From URNF01 sp045638005 (lineage in GTDB: Bacteria; Bacillota; Clostridia; Oscillospirales; Acutalibacteraceae), in assembly GCA_045638005.1 (NCBI GenBank), contig JAZUAN010000040.1, forward strand, positions 1 through 18,127: 18,127 bases of DNA, given 5' to 3'. The notes beneath the pieces are model-generated. The model was given only the letters and a program-made list of their open reading frames with translations, ran no database searches and was not told the origin of the DNA. Made by a program: the position numbers and the translations under genes. Below, one piece after another: positions 6,123 through 14,248 of the stretch (position 1 is the stretch's first letter; every line of letters begins with the position of its first letter).

Positions 6123-7637
6123 ATGCTGGTTGCAAGCAAAGAACAGATCAAACAGATCGAAGCCCGTGCAATCGTTGCGGGACTTTCCGAAGAACGGTTG
6201 ATGGAAAATGCGGGCACCGCAGCCGCGAGACAGATTCGCTTGCTCGCTGATAACGTAATGGAAACGGTTGTTTTGTGCGGTAACGGTAACAATGGTGGCG
6301 ACGGCTTTGTCATCGCGCGAAAATTGGCGGAGCATGCCTATCCGGTCACCGTGATATTAACAGCGGGTCTGCCAAGCACGGCAGCGGCGGCAGAGTCCTA
6401 TTCCAAACTTGCAGATATTCCTGTCATTTCCTTGGAGGCAGAACCGTACCGCGCAGCGGCTGCTGTATCCGGTGCCGCCATTGCGGTGGATGCTGTTTAT
6501 GGTATCGGTTTTCACGGACAGCTTCCGCAGGCAGTCGTAAATCTGTTTGCACAGGTTAAGGAAGACGCTTTGCGCGTTGCCGTGGATATTCCGAGCGGGT
6601 TAGAGAGCAACGGAAAATCCGGTGATTCCAACGCCTTTCGTGCTACCGATACCGTTACCTTTATCGCAGCCAAGCCCGCCCTGGTTTTGCAGGAAAACAG
6701 TGGTGTGTGTGGTAACGTTCAGGTGGTATCCATAGGTATTTCCGAGGAGGAGATCAAGGCGGTTTTGGGACAGGATAGACTGACCGAAGCGGATATTGCC
6801 GCGTGCTTTACAAAACGTGAACCGGATAGCCACAAAGGTACCTATGGGCACTTGCTGGCGGTGTGCGGCAGCGTCGGTATGGCGGGGGCGGCAATATTAT
6901 CCGCCCGCGCGGCACTACGCAGCGGTGTGGGGCTTTTGACCGTCGCGTTGCCGAAATCTATTTATCCTATTGTATCTGCAGCTGTGCCGGAGGCTCTCTT
7001 TTTGCCGTTGCCGGAAACAGCGGACGGCAGATTGCAGGAAACGGTTTTACCCTCTCTTTTGCGCGCGCTCAACGGAAAGTCTGCACTGTTGATAGGATGC
7101 GGTTTGGGTTGTTGCGCAGATACGCAGGTGCTGGTGTATGAACTGGTACAGCAAGCAACCTGCCCTGTGGTACTGGATGCGGATGGTCTAAATGCCTTGG
7201 CGCCGCATATAGATATTTTGAAAACAGCCAAAGCGCCGCTCGTTTTAACACCGCACCCCGGTGAAATGGCACGCTTAGTGGGTAAAAAGGTGGATGAGGT
7301 GCAGGCAGATCGCGTACATATTGCGACAGACTTTGCTCAAAACTATACCGTAACGCTTGCCCTTAAAGGCAATCATACGGTCATCGCGGATGCTACGCAT
7401 ACGTATGTCAATACCACCGGAAATCCCGGCATGGCGACCGGTGGTAGTGGTGACGTGCTTGCGGGGATGATCGCTGCCTTTGCAGCGCAGGGAATGTCTG
7501 CGCTGGATGCTGCGAAATGCGGCGTGTATCTGCACGGCAAAGCAGGCGATGTGGCGGCGAGCAAGCATTCACAACACGCGATGCTGCCGTCGGATATGAT
7601 CGAAGAATTGGGCGGGCTGTTTTTGAATTTGGAATAA
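6123..7637 (+). CDS. nnr: bifunctional NAD(P)H-hydrate epimerase / ADP-dependent NAD(P)H-hydrate dehydratase
   Basis: This cytoplasmic metabolite-repair enzyme epimerises R-NAD(P)HX to the S form and dehydrates S-NAD(P)HX back to NAD(P)H using ADP. The N-terminal YjeF_N (NnrE) domain spans roughly residues 1-215, with LCGNGNNGGDGF at 51-62 and AVDIPSGLESNGKSGD further on. The C-terminal NnrD carbohydrate-kinase-like domain starts near HKGTYGHLLAV (237-247), has PHPGE at 377-381, and TGGSGDVLAG at 439-448 with the expected catalytic Asp444. At 504 residues it has the normal fused length. ATG 6123 follows GGAGGTG; a start further upstream would lie in the hairpin and lacks a ribosome site. The next gene starts 16 bases after the stop. 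Confidence 0.95.
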   Translation: MLVASKEQIKQIEARAIVAGLSEERLMENAGTAAARQIRLLADNVMETVVLCGNGNNGGDGFVIARKLAEHAYPVTVILTAGLPSTAAAAESYSKLADIPVISLEAEPYRAAAAVSGAAIAVDAVYGIGFHGQLPQAVVNLFAQVKEDALRVAVDIPSGLESNGKSGDSNAFRATDTVTFIAAKPALVLQENSGVCGNVQVVSIGISEEEIKAVLGQDRLTEADIAACFTKREPDSHKGTYGHLLAVCGSVGMAGAAILSARAALRSGVGLLTVALPKSIYPIVSAAVPEALFLPLPETADGRLQETVLPSLLRALNGKSALLIGCGLGCCADTQVLVYELVQQATCPVVLDADGLNALAPHIDILKTAKAPLVLTPHPGEMARLVGKKVDEVQADRVHIATDFAQNYTVTLALKGNHTVIADATHTYVNTTGNPGMATGGSGDVLAGMIAAFAAQGMSALDAAKCGVYLHGKAGDVAASKHSQHAMLPSDMIEELGGLFLNLE

Positions 7638-7653
7638 ACCGAGGTTTATCTCT

Positions 7654-8151
7654 ATGCGAAAAACAGTTGTGCTGCTGGTTTGCGGTTTGTTATTACTGGC
7701 AGGGTGTGTCGGGAAAGCGCCGCAGCCCGTAACGGTGAATTTCACCTGTGATTTTTTGGCGGAGTATGATCAAATGACTTTCGCGGGCGGCTTGACACGA
7801 GACATGGCCGGCACGTTGAAAGTGTCTCTCACATCTCCTGAGAGCTTGTCCGGTATGCAGTTCACGCAAACGGGTGAAAAGATTAACGTGACGCTTGGCA
7901 ATCTAAACTATACAGTTGACACACAGCTGCCTCAAACAGCAGTACCGCACCTTATATCCAAAGCATTAGATGATATTTTTTATGCGGCACAAGCAAAAAC
8001 GCTTGTCACTGAAAACGAACGTTTTACCGGCAGAGTAGGGGAATATGCGTATCACGTGGAGACCGATCCCGATACCGGTATGCTTTTGTTAATGGAATTT
8101 CCCGCCGCGGCGTTGTCCGTGCGGTTTTCGAATGTCCAAGAAACAGCATAA
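7654..8151 (+). CDS. small putative lipoprotein of unknown function
   Basis: I do not recognise this 165-residue protein. A short signal peptide (MRKT, a hydrophobic core, then LLAGC) gives a canonical lipobox with Cys18, so it should be exported and lipid-anchored on the outer face of the membrane. The mature part is rich in Thr/Val strands (VTVNFTCDF, GTLKVSLTSP, INVTLGNLNYTVDT) with one helix around ISKALDDIFYAAQAK. This suggests a compact beta fold, perhaps a LolA/LppX-like half-barrel, but there is no decisive motif. A GAGG ribosome site lies before ATG 7654. It lies 16 bases after nnr and 33 before the MFS gene, so co-transcription is likely. A functional link with either neighbour is not evident. 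Confidence 0.75.
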   Translation: MRKTVVLLVCGLLLLAGCVGKAPQPVTVNFTCDFLAEYDQMTFAGGLTRDMAGTLKVSLTSPESLSGMQFTQTGEKINVTLGNLNYTVDTQLPQTAVPHLISKALDDIFYAAQAKTLVTENERFTGRVGEYAYHVETDPDTGMLLLMEFPAAALSVRFSNVQETA

Positions 8152-8184
8152 CATATATTTCATTGTGAAATGAGGAATTGAAAA

Positions 8185-9531
8185 ATGAAACTGAACTACA
8201 AGCGCACCTTCTTTGTCGGTCTTGCCTTTATGTCCATTCAGGCATTCTGGTACTTGTACAACCATACGGTGCCGTTGATGCTGAAATACACGTTTAATCT
8301 ACCTGACGGCGTTTCGGGTTGGATTATGGCATCAGATAATGTGTTGGCACTGTTCTTATTGCCGCTGTTTGGTGCGTTATCCGATAAAACGCATACGAAA
8401 CTCGGTCGCCGTACACCGTATATTTTGATTGGTACCGTTGTATCTGCTGCACTTATGGTACTTATTCCGTTTGCGGATTGGCATAAAAATCTGGTGCTGT
8501 TTGTGGTAGCGCTGGGTCTTTTATTGCTGGCAATGTCCACCTACCGGTCACCTGCGGTTGCTTTGATGCCCGACGTTACCCCGAAGCCCTTGCGATCCAA
8601 AGGTAATGCAATCATCAACCTGATGGGCGCTTTGGGCGGTATTGCCACCTATCTGATCATTGCGGTGCTATTGCCTGAGGTGGATACTGTTACAGGTGTG
8701 AAACCTGCGAGTTATACCTTGGTGTATGGCATTGTTGCGGGCTTTATGTTGTTGTCCGCTATCGTTTTGGTGATGACTATCCGCGAAAACAAACTGGTAG
8801 CGGAAATGCCCGCGGAGCCGGAGGAGACCGAGACGGTCGAAAGGCAGAAAATGTCCAAGCCGGTTATGAAAAGCCTTATTTTCTTGTTGCTTTCGGTAGC
8901 GCTGTGGTATATGGCATATAACGCCGTGGAAACCGCATATTCCCGCTTTGTGAAAGAAGAATGGGGTATCAGTGAAAATACCGGCGCGATCATGATGATT
9001 GTTGCCATGCTGGTGGCGACCGCCAGTTATATTCCGATCGGTATCCTTTCCAATAAGTGGGGACGCAAAAAGGTGGTTATAGGCGGTGTACTCATCATGG
9101 GCGGTGCATTCCTCATCGGTGTACTGATGTCGCTTTGCACTTCTCTCTCCGGAGCGGCGCAGGGCGGTGCTCCCGAATGGGTAAATGCGGTGATGCCTGC
9201 TTTCCCGTATCTTTCGTACTTGATTATGGGTCTTGTCGGTGTCGGCTGGGCGGCTATTAACGTAAACTCCTATCCGATGGTTGTGGAAATGAGCCGCGGT
9301 AGTGATGTCGGAAAATATACCGGGTATTATTATACATTCTCCATGGCGGCGCAGGTGTTAACGCCGATCTTATCCGGTTATCTGTTTGAAAACCTCGGGT
9401 ATTGGACATTGTTCCCGTATGCGGTGATTTTTACGGGTCTTGCACTGGTTACCATGCTGTTTGTTAAACACGGTGATGTGAAAGCGGAAAAGAAAGGTTC
9501 GGTTCTCGAAAATTTTGATGTTGATGACTGA
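8185..9531 (+). CDS. MFS transporter, SLC45/sugar-symporter-like
   Basis: This is a 448-residue membrane transporter with about twelve membrane segments in two halves, joined by a charged cytoplasmic loop (EMPAEPEETETVERQK, about residues 210-225). The first half has GALSDKTHTKLGRRTPYI at 63-80, the form of MFS motif A found in sucrose/SLC45 and related sugar:cation symporters, then STYRSPAVALMPDVTP. The second half repeats motif A as GILSNKWGRKKV. The substrate is likely a sugar or glycoside by family resemblance, but this is inference. ATG 8185 follows GAGG. The nearby polysaccharide genes start 43 bases downstream on the same strand, and I see no terminator between, so read-through into them is possible. 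Confidence 0.87.
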   Translation: MKLNYKRTFFVGLAFMSIQAFWYLYNHTVPLMLKYTFNLPDGVSGWIMASDNVLALFLLPLFGALSDKTHTKLGRRTPYILIGTVVSAALMVLIPFADWHKNLVLFVVALGLLLLAMSTYRSPAVALMPDVTPKPLRSKGNAIINLMGALGGIATYLIIAVLLPEVDTVTGVKPASYTLVYGIVAGFMLLSAIVLVMTIRENKLVAEMPAEPEETETVERQKMSKPVMKSLIFLLLSVALWYMAYNAVETAYSRFVKEEWGISENTGAIMMIVAMLVATASYIPIGILSNKWGRKKVVIGGVLIMGGAFLIGVLMSLCTSLSGAAQGGAPEWVNAVMPAFPYLSYLIMGLVGVGWAAINVNSYPMVVEMSRGSDVGKYTGYYYTFSMAAQVLTPILSGYLFENLGYWTLFPYAVIFTGLALVTMLFVKHGDVKAEKKGSVLENFDVDD

Positions 9532-9573
9532 TTTTGGACAATACTAATAAAAGCAGGAAAGTGAGGTGAGTGT

Positions 9574-10614
9574 ATGACCTTTTCGGTGATTATGCCGGTG
9601 TATGGTGTGGAAAAGTATTTGGCAACAGCAATCGAATGCGTGTTGGCGCAATCGTTTATGGATTTTGAACTTATTTTAGTGGACGACTGTTCTCCGGATG
9701 CCTGTCCGCGCATTTGCGATCAGTATGCGCGAAAGGATCCCCGCGTGCGGGTCATACACAAGCCGCAAAACGAAGGTTTGGGCGAGGCGCGCAATACCGG
9801 TCTTGCCGCCGCTGTCGGTCGATATGTGTTTTTTATGGATTCGGATGATTTTATATCTCGCGAATTACTCAAAAAGGCATACGCGGCGGCGGAGGATACA
9901 GCGCAGATAGTGGTGTTTGGCTTTATTAGCCAATATGAGAATAAGGAAGGCGTCACTACCTGGGCGGAAGCGGTGACGCCGCCTGCAATGCGTATTATAT
10001 CCGAAGAGGGGATGGGACAGGCTTTTGTGCGTCTCAGCCGCGCGCGGGTATTTCAGTATGCATGGAATAAAATCTATCGACGCGATTTTCTGCTTTCGAC
10101 GGGTGTGACCTTTGAACGTACAAAGCTGATTGAGGATTTTCTTTTCAATATTGCTGTGTTTGAACAGGCGGATACTGTGTGTACCATCCCGAATACACTG
10201 TATTATTATCGTCATCCTACCCATGAAACGTTGGCGACGAAATATTCCCCCGACTTTTTTGAACTTTCCAAGCGAAAATATACTTTGGAAAAGACTTTTA
10301 TACGCAAAAAGAATGCAAATTCTCCTGAAAATCGACAGTTTGTGATGGAGAATTATGTAAAGCATTTGCTATCCACGTTTATCCGTAATCGCGCGGCAAA
10401 CGCACGGCTTTCCTTTAGAAAGCAATTATCTTTCATTCGTGCCGCGCTGAATGACGGTATGACAAAAGCGGTGCTGTATGTGTTCAGACCGGCAGGCAAA
10501 CTGCGACTGATCTGTTATATTTTCCGTAAACGCTATGTCTTTTTGAGTTGGATTTTAGCCTGGCTTGGTGCTACGGCGCAAAAAATGAAAACAGCGGTGA
10601 AAAGGGGATTTTAA
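9574..10614 (+). CDS. family 2 glycosyltransferase (GT-A fold)
   Basis: This enzyme would transfer a sugar from a nucleotide-sugar donor to a lipid-linked glycan on the cytoplasmic face. The N-terminal GT-A domain has the family start SVIMPVYGVEKYLATAI, the donor-binding LILVDDCSPDACP (Asp37, Asp38), NEGLGEARNTGL, and the metal-binding DSDD at 89-92. An acceptor-side acidic pair, Glu187-Asp188, lies in KLIEDFLFN. The C-terminal ~100 residues are basic and include hydrophobic stretches near the end (RLICYIF, FLSWILAWLG) that may hold it at the membrane. The 346-residue length is normal. ATG 9574 follows GAGGTGAG. The Wzy-like gene begins 2 bases after its stop, and it is the first of five closely packed polysaccharide genes. 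Confidence 0.92.
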   Translation: MTFSVIMPVYGVEKYLATAIECVLAQSFMDFELILVDDCSPDACPRICDQYARKDPRVRVIHKPQNEGLGEARNTGLAAAVGRYVFFMDSDDFISRELLKKAYAAAEDTAQIVVFGFISQYENKEGVTTWAEAVTPPAMRIISEEGMGQAFVRLSRARVFQYAWNKIYRRDFLLSTGVTFERTKLIEDFLFNIAVFEQADTVCTIPNTLYYYRHPTHETLATKYSPDFFELSKRKYTLEKTFIRKKNANSPENRQFVMENYVKHLLSTFIRNRAANARLSFRKQLSFIRAALNDGMTKAVLYVFRPAGKLRLICYIFRKRYVFLSWILAWLGATAQKMKTAVKRGF

Positions 10615-10616
10615 AA

Positions 10617-12077
10617 ATGCGTCGGACGGATACGATGCGGTATTCCCTCCGCCTTATATACATCTGCTTTTTGATCGTATACATGGCAATTCGAGAGGTA
10701 ACACCGCTGCAATTTCTTATCAATAGCGTCTACGTTTCCGGTGGTGTGTTTGTGTTGGGGTTTGTTCTCATTTTATGGGAGCTTGTTACCGATCAAACCT
10801 GTCTGCGCGGGCGTGGAGTAGACCTTTTGGTGCTGTTCACATTACTGTGCTGTATTTCGGCAGCCATCAACTACCGTTACGGTTTGGGCGGTAATATCAA
10901 GGCTGTCGGCGCACTGCTGCTGGAATACTTTTTATTGTATACCGCCGGCTTGAACCGTACTGAACAGCAAGTGAAAAGGGAACTGCGCACGATTGCTGCC
11001 ACCTTGTCGGTGATATGGTGTGTGTTGGTGGTACTGTCCATCAACATGTATGTGTTTGATGTGGAATATGTTGTTAGCGGCAGTTCTCAGGGCTTCAATA
11101 GTACACATTTGCGTTTGTGGGGCATCTTTCAGGATCCTAACTATGCCGGATTTATTTCCCTTATCGCGGTGTATGCGGCTATGTATTTGATGTCCCAATA
11201 CCGCAAGGTGTGGGTGTATGTTCTTTGCTGCTTGCAGATTGGTATTCAGTTTTGTTATATCGTTTTGGGTGGTTCTCGTGCAGCACTTTTACTGTTGATC
11301 GCTTCCGTTGCGCTTTTGGGATCGTATCTGTTTGTGCTGATGGCTAAAAAGCGGCTTTGGGATATTTTTCGTGGCGGGTTATTGACGGCGGGTACTGTAT
11401 GCGTAGTGCTGCTGCTGTTTGTTGCCATGCAGTATATACTGCCGTTGTATAAATCGACGGTGCGCTATGTTATACCGGATAAAGCCGGTGTACAAGCTGT
11501 GTATGACAGATTGTACAGCGTAACCGACGCGCAAACGGTGGATAAAGCACCTGAACAGGTGGCAGATGAGGAAATCGACTTTATTCACCGCACCGACACC
11601 GAAAAGGCAGATGTTTCCAACGGACGTTTTGCGCGCTGGAAGGATACAGTATCTGTCTTTTTGAAATCGCCGTTGTTTGGTACTTCTCCGCGCAATGTAT
11701 CGACTTTTGCCAAAGAGCACGCACCCAAAACGCTGATGGCGTTGTATGGCATAGCACCGCATAACGGATATCTGGATGTGCTGGTGGGCAGCGGTGTTCT
11801 CGGCTTTGCTGCTTTGTTTGTGTTTTTGTGCATGGCGGCGACAGTGCTGCTTCGCCGCTTGTTGCAGGAAACTTTTACACCGGAAAAGGCCTTTGCGGCG
11901 ATATGTGTGTTCCTGCTTGCAGGCTCCGCTGTGTTTGTTTCGGATATCTTCTTTTTCTTTACGGCAGGTGCCGTGTTTTTCTGGATGATGCTGGGATATG
12001 CGCTGCATGCAGGCACCGCACCGTCCAGAGAAAGCTTGCTTTTCAGAATGTATCAAAAACTGTTTAAAAAGAGATAA
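10617..12077 (+). CDS. O-antigen ligase / Wzy polymerase-like membrane protein (PF04932)
   Basis: This polytopic membrane protein of 486 residues has about ten to twelve membrane segments and one large extracytoplasmic region (about residues 275-385). That region carries the Wzy_C/O-antigen-ligase signature: NGRFARWKDTVSVFLKSPLFG (335 onward) and later PHNGYLDVLVGSGVLG with His382-Asn383. Such enzymes polymerise repeat units or ligate a finished glycan to an acceptor on the outer membrane face; polymerisation is more likely in a Gram-positive cell. ATG 10617 is chosen. It lies 2 bases after the GT2 stop, with AAGGGGA upstream. An alternative in-frame TTG at 10548 would sit inside the GT2 gene. 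The next gene follows after 12 bases. Confidence 0.85.
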   Translation: MRRTDTMRYSLRLIYICFLIVYMAIREVTPLQFLINSVYVSGGVFVLGFVLILWELVTDQTCLRGRGVDLLVLFTLLCCISAAINYRYGLGGNIKAVGALLLEYFLLYTAGLNRTEQQVKRELRTIAATLSVIWCVLVVLSINMYVFDVEYVVSGSSQGFNSTHLRLWGIFQDPNYAGFISLIAVYAAMYLMSQYRKVWVYVLCCLQIGIQFCYIVLGGSRAALLLLIASVALLGSYLFVLMAKKRLWDIFRGGLLTAGTVCVVLLLFVAMQYILPLYKSTVRYVIPDKAGVQAVYDRLYSVTDAQTVDKAPEQVADEEIDFIHRTDTEKADVSNGRFARWKDTVSVFLKSPLFGTSPRNVSTFAKEHAPKTLMALYGIAPHNGYLDVLVGSGVLGFAALFVFLCMAATVLLRRLLQETFTPEKAFAAICVFLLAGSAVFVSDIFFFFTAGAVFFWMMLGYALHAGTAPSRESLLFRMYQKLFKKR

Positions 12078-12089
12078 GGGTAAACACGC

Positions 12090-14240
12090 ATGAAACGAAT
12101 TTTGGTGACCGGGCTGAAAGATCCCATGGGCGGTGTGGAAAGCGCCGTTATGGGATATATACGGCAATTTGACCGCACTGTACTGCAAGTAGATGTTGCA
12201 GTATTTGGTGAGGCTTTTTCGCTCAGCGCCGAAATTGAAGCGTGCGGTGGTAAAGTTTGGTACCTGCCGTCCCGCGTGCAGCAGCCGCAAGCATACCAAA
12301 AGGCAGTTGCTGAAATTTTTGAAAAAACGCGGTATGATGCTGTATGGTGCAATTTTTCCGGTCTTACCAATATTGATTTTTTGAAGGCGGCCACAGTCGC
12401 GGGCGTTCCGGTGCGTATTGCGCATGCACATACAGCGGATTTTGCGTGGGGGACGCCGCTGATGCGGTATGTTGTGCCGGTATTACACCGTTTAAATCAG
12501 CGGATACTACACCGCTATGCTACCCATCTGTGGGCATGCTCCGAGTCTGCCGCATTATTTATGTACTCGAAAAAATTATGTAATCGCGTAACCCTTATCC
12601 CTAATGCGATTGATACGGAAAAATTTGCGGTAAACAGCGAGGTGCGCGCGCGCATGCGTGCTGCGTTTGGGTTTGCCGATCATCCGGTCATTGTACATGT
12701 TGGCAGAATGTGTACCGCGAAAAACCAGAAATTCTTGCTGGATATTTTTAAATCTGTTTTGGCAAAGTGCGCGAACGCTCACTTGCTGTTTGTCGGCGAC
12801 GGCGAGCTGCGAGAGGAGATACATGCCTATGCTGAGCAAATCGGTGTTACACACGCTGTCTCTTTTACCGGTGAGCGACAGGATGTAGCGGATCTGCTGC
12901 AAGCAGGGGACGTGTTCTTGTTGCCTTCTTTTACCGAAGGTTTTCCGGTAACTGTAATGGAGGCGCAGACGGCAGGTCTGCCTTGTGTGGTTTCGGCACA
13001 AGCGGTACCCGAAACGGTTAATGTAACTGATGCTGTTTGGTATGTTTCTTTGCAGGCATCGGCGGATGCTTGGGCAGAAACTGTGTTGGCGCATATTGCA
13101 GAGCATGTCGCTGACGGTGTACAGCTGGTGAGAAACGCGGGATACGATATCGTCCTTGCCGCTAAGGCTATGCAAACGTTTTTTAGCGGCAAAAGGGTGG
13201 GTATTGTCACTTTTCCACGTGCGCTGAACTACGGTACGGCTTTGCAGGCGGTAGCGTTACAGGCGGTGCTTGCAGCACGCGGCGCACAAGCGTATTTTGC
13301 CGATCACCATTGCGAAAAGATTGTAAAAGCGGATAAGCTTTTGGATATACGACAAATTTGCAATCCCAAATATACAGCCGCGCACTTGGTGAATTTCTCT
13401 ACTGCGAGAAAACGCGCGCAGCGTTTTGGGGATTTTGCCGCAACCTATATGCGTTTCGGAACAGAGGAGGCTGCCGCTGCCGATCTTATGGTGGCGGGCA
13501 GTGACCAGATCTGGAATGATGCTATTACTGGTGAAGACGACTATTATTTCTTGAATTTCCAAAATGCACACACCAAAAAGGCTGCGTATGCCGCCAGTTT
13601 CGGTGTGGAAACTGTTCCGCAGGCGCAATATCCGCGTTTGCGTGCACTACTTGCTGATTTTGACCGCCTTTCGGTGCGGGAGGAGCAGGCAGCAACCATT
13701 GTGCAGAATATTTTGGGAAAACAAGTCCCGGTGGTACCTGATCCCACTTTGTTGCTCACGAGAGAACAATGGGAAACCTATATCAAACCTATGCACTGTG
13801 ACCGTTACATTTTTGTGTACACTGTGTTTAACAGCGCAACACTTTGGGAATTTGCCGAACGGCTCTCCCAAAAAACCGGATTGCCTATCAAAACGGTGAG
13901 TTATTCGGTGCTGCATAAGCGGGCTGCGCAATATGACTATACGGCGGGACCTGCCGAGTGGCTCGGGTATATTGCGGGTGCTGCGTATGTGGTGACCAAT
14001 TCTTTTCACGGTGTGGCTTTTTCGGTGAATTTCGAAAAACAGTTTTTTTATGAGTTGCCGCCTGCGGCGTCGGGTGTTGCTTCACGTCTGTCCCACATCA
14101 CAGCCCGCTATGGGCTTGCACATCGAGCATTGGATGTGGCTAAAACAGACGAAGATATCGATTTTTCATCGGTGCGGGAATGTTTGCGAGAGGATCGCAC
14201 TTTCGCACAGCGGTATATTGATGAGATTATGAATTTATAG
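12090..14240 (+). CDS. fused GT4 glycosyltransferase and polysaccharide pyruvyl transferase
   Basis: Two complete enzymes lie in one 716-residue chain. Residues 1 to ~365 form a GT-B glycosyltransferase of family 4: N-terminal KRILVTGLKDPMGGVESAV, IVHVGRMCTAKNQKFLL, then the donor-site EX7E motif EGFPVTVME (Glu283, Glu291). From residue 368 (KRVGIVTFPRALNYGTALQ) a polysaccharide pyruvyl transferase domain (PF04230) begins, with GSDQIWN around 470-476, a later VVPDPTLLL and TNSFHGVAFSV (NSFHG at 637-641). These families transfer a sugar and put a pyruvate ketal from phosphoenolpyruvate on a sugar, respectively. There is no internal stop, frameshift or ribosome site at the junction, so the fusion looks genuine. 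ATG 12090 follows AAGGG. The coupling suggests the pyruvylated residue is the one added by the GT4 half, or its neighbour. Confidence 0.9.
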   Translation: MKRILVTGLKDPMGGVESAVMGYIRQFDRTVLQVDVAVFGEAFSLSAEIEACGGKVWYLPSRVQQPQAYQKAVAEIFEKTRYDAVWCNFSGLTNIDFLKAATVAGVPVRIAHAHTADFAWGTPLMRYVVPVLHRLNQRILHRYATHLWACSESAALFMYSKKLCNRVTLIPNAIDTEKFAVNSEVRARMRAAFGFADHPVIVHVGRMCTAKNQKFLLDIFKSVLAKCANAHLLFVGDGELREEIHAYAEQIGVTHAVSFTGERQDVADLLQAGDVFLLPSFTEGFPVTVMEAQTAGLPCVVSAQAVPETVNVTDAVWYVSLQASADAWAETVLAHIAEHVADGVQLVRNAGYDIVLAAKAMQTFFSGKRVGIVTFPRALNYGTALQAVALQAVLAARGAQAYFADHHCEKIVKADKLLDIRQICNPKYTAAHLVNFSTARKRAQRFGDFAATYMRFGTEEAAAADLMVAGSDQIWNDAITGEDDYYFLNFQNAHTKKAAYAASFGVETVPQAQYPRLRALLADFDRLSVREEQAATIVQNILGKQVPVVPDPTLLLTREQWETYIKPMHCDRYIFVYTVFNSATLWEFAERLSQKTGLPIKTVSYSVLHKRAAQYDYTAGPAEWLGYIAGAAYVVTNSFHGVAFSVNFEKQFFYELPPAASGVASRLSHITARYGLAHRALDVAKTDEDIDFSSVRECLREDRTFAQRYIDEIMNL

Positions 14241-14248
14241 GGTGATAC

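Noticed and set aside
5369..6313. A 314-codon open frame on the minus strand across the terminator, promoter and small membrane protein gene
   Set aside because: It runs through a clear terminator and a plus-strand gene with a good ribosome site, and its sequence resembles no protein family.
8158..8176. Short inverted repeat TTTCA/TGAAA before the MFS gene
   Set aside because: The stem is only five or six AT-rich base pairs with no T-tract, which is within chance expectation.
9506..9560. Possible promoter in front of the polysaccharide operon (TTGATG repeats and TACTAATAA)
   Set aside because: No pair of boxes has both a good match and 16-18 base spacing. The operon may be read from upstream, so no promoter is called.
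11379..12431. A 350-codon open frame on the minus strand across the Wzy-like and GT4 genes
   Set aside because: It spans two well-supported plus-strand genes. The translation is rich in His, Arg, Cys and Gln with no recognisable domain.
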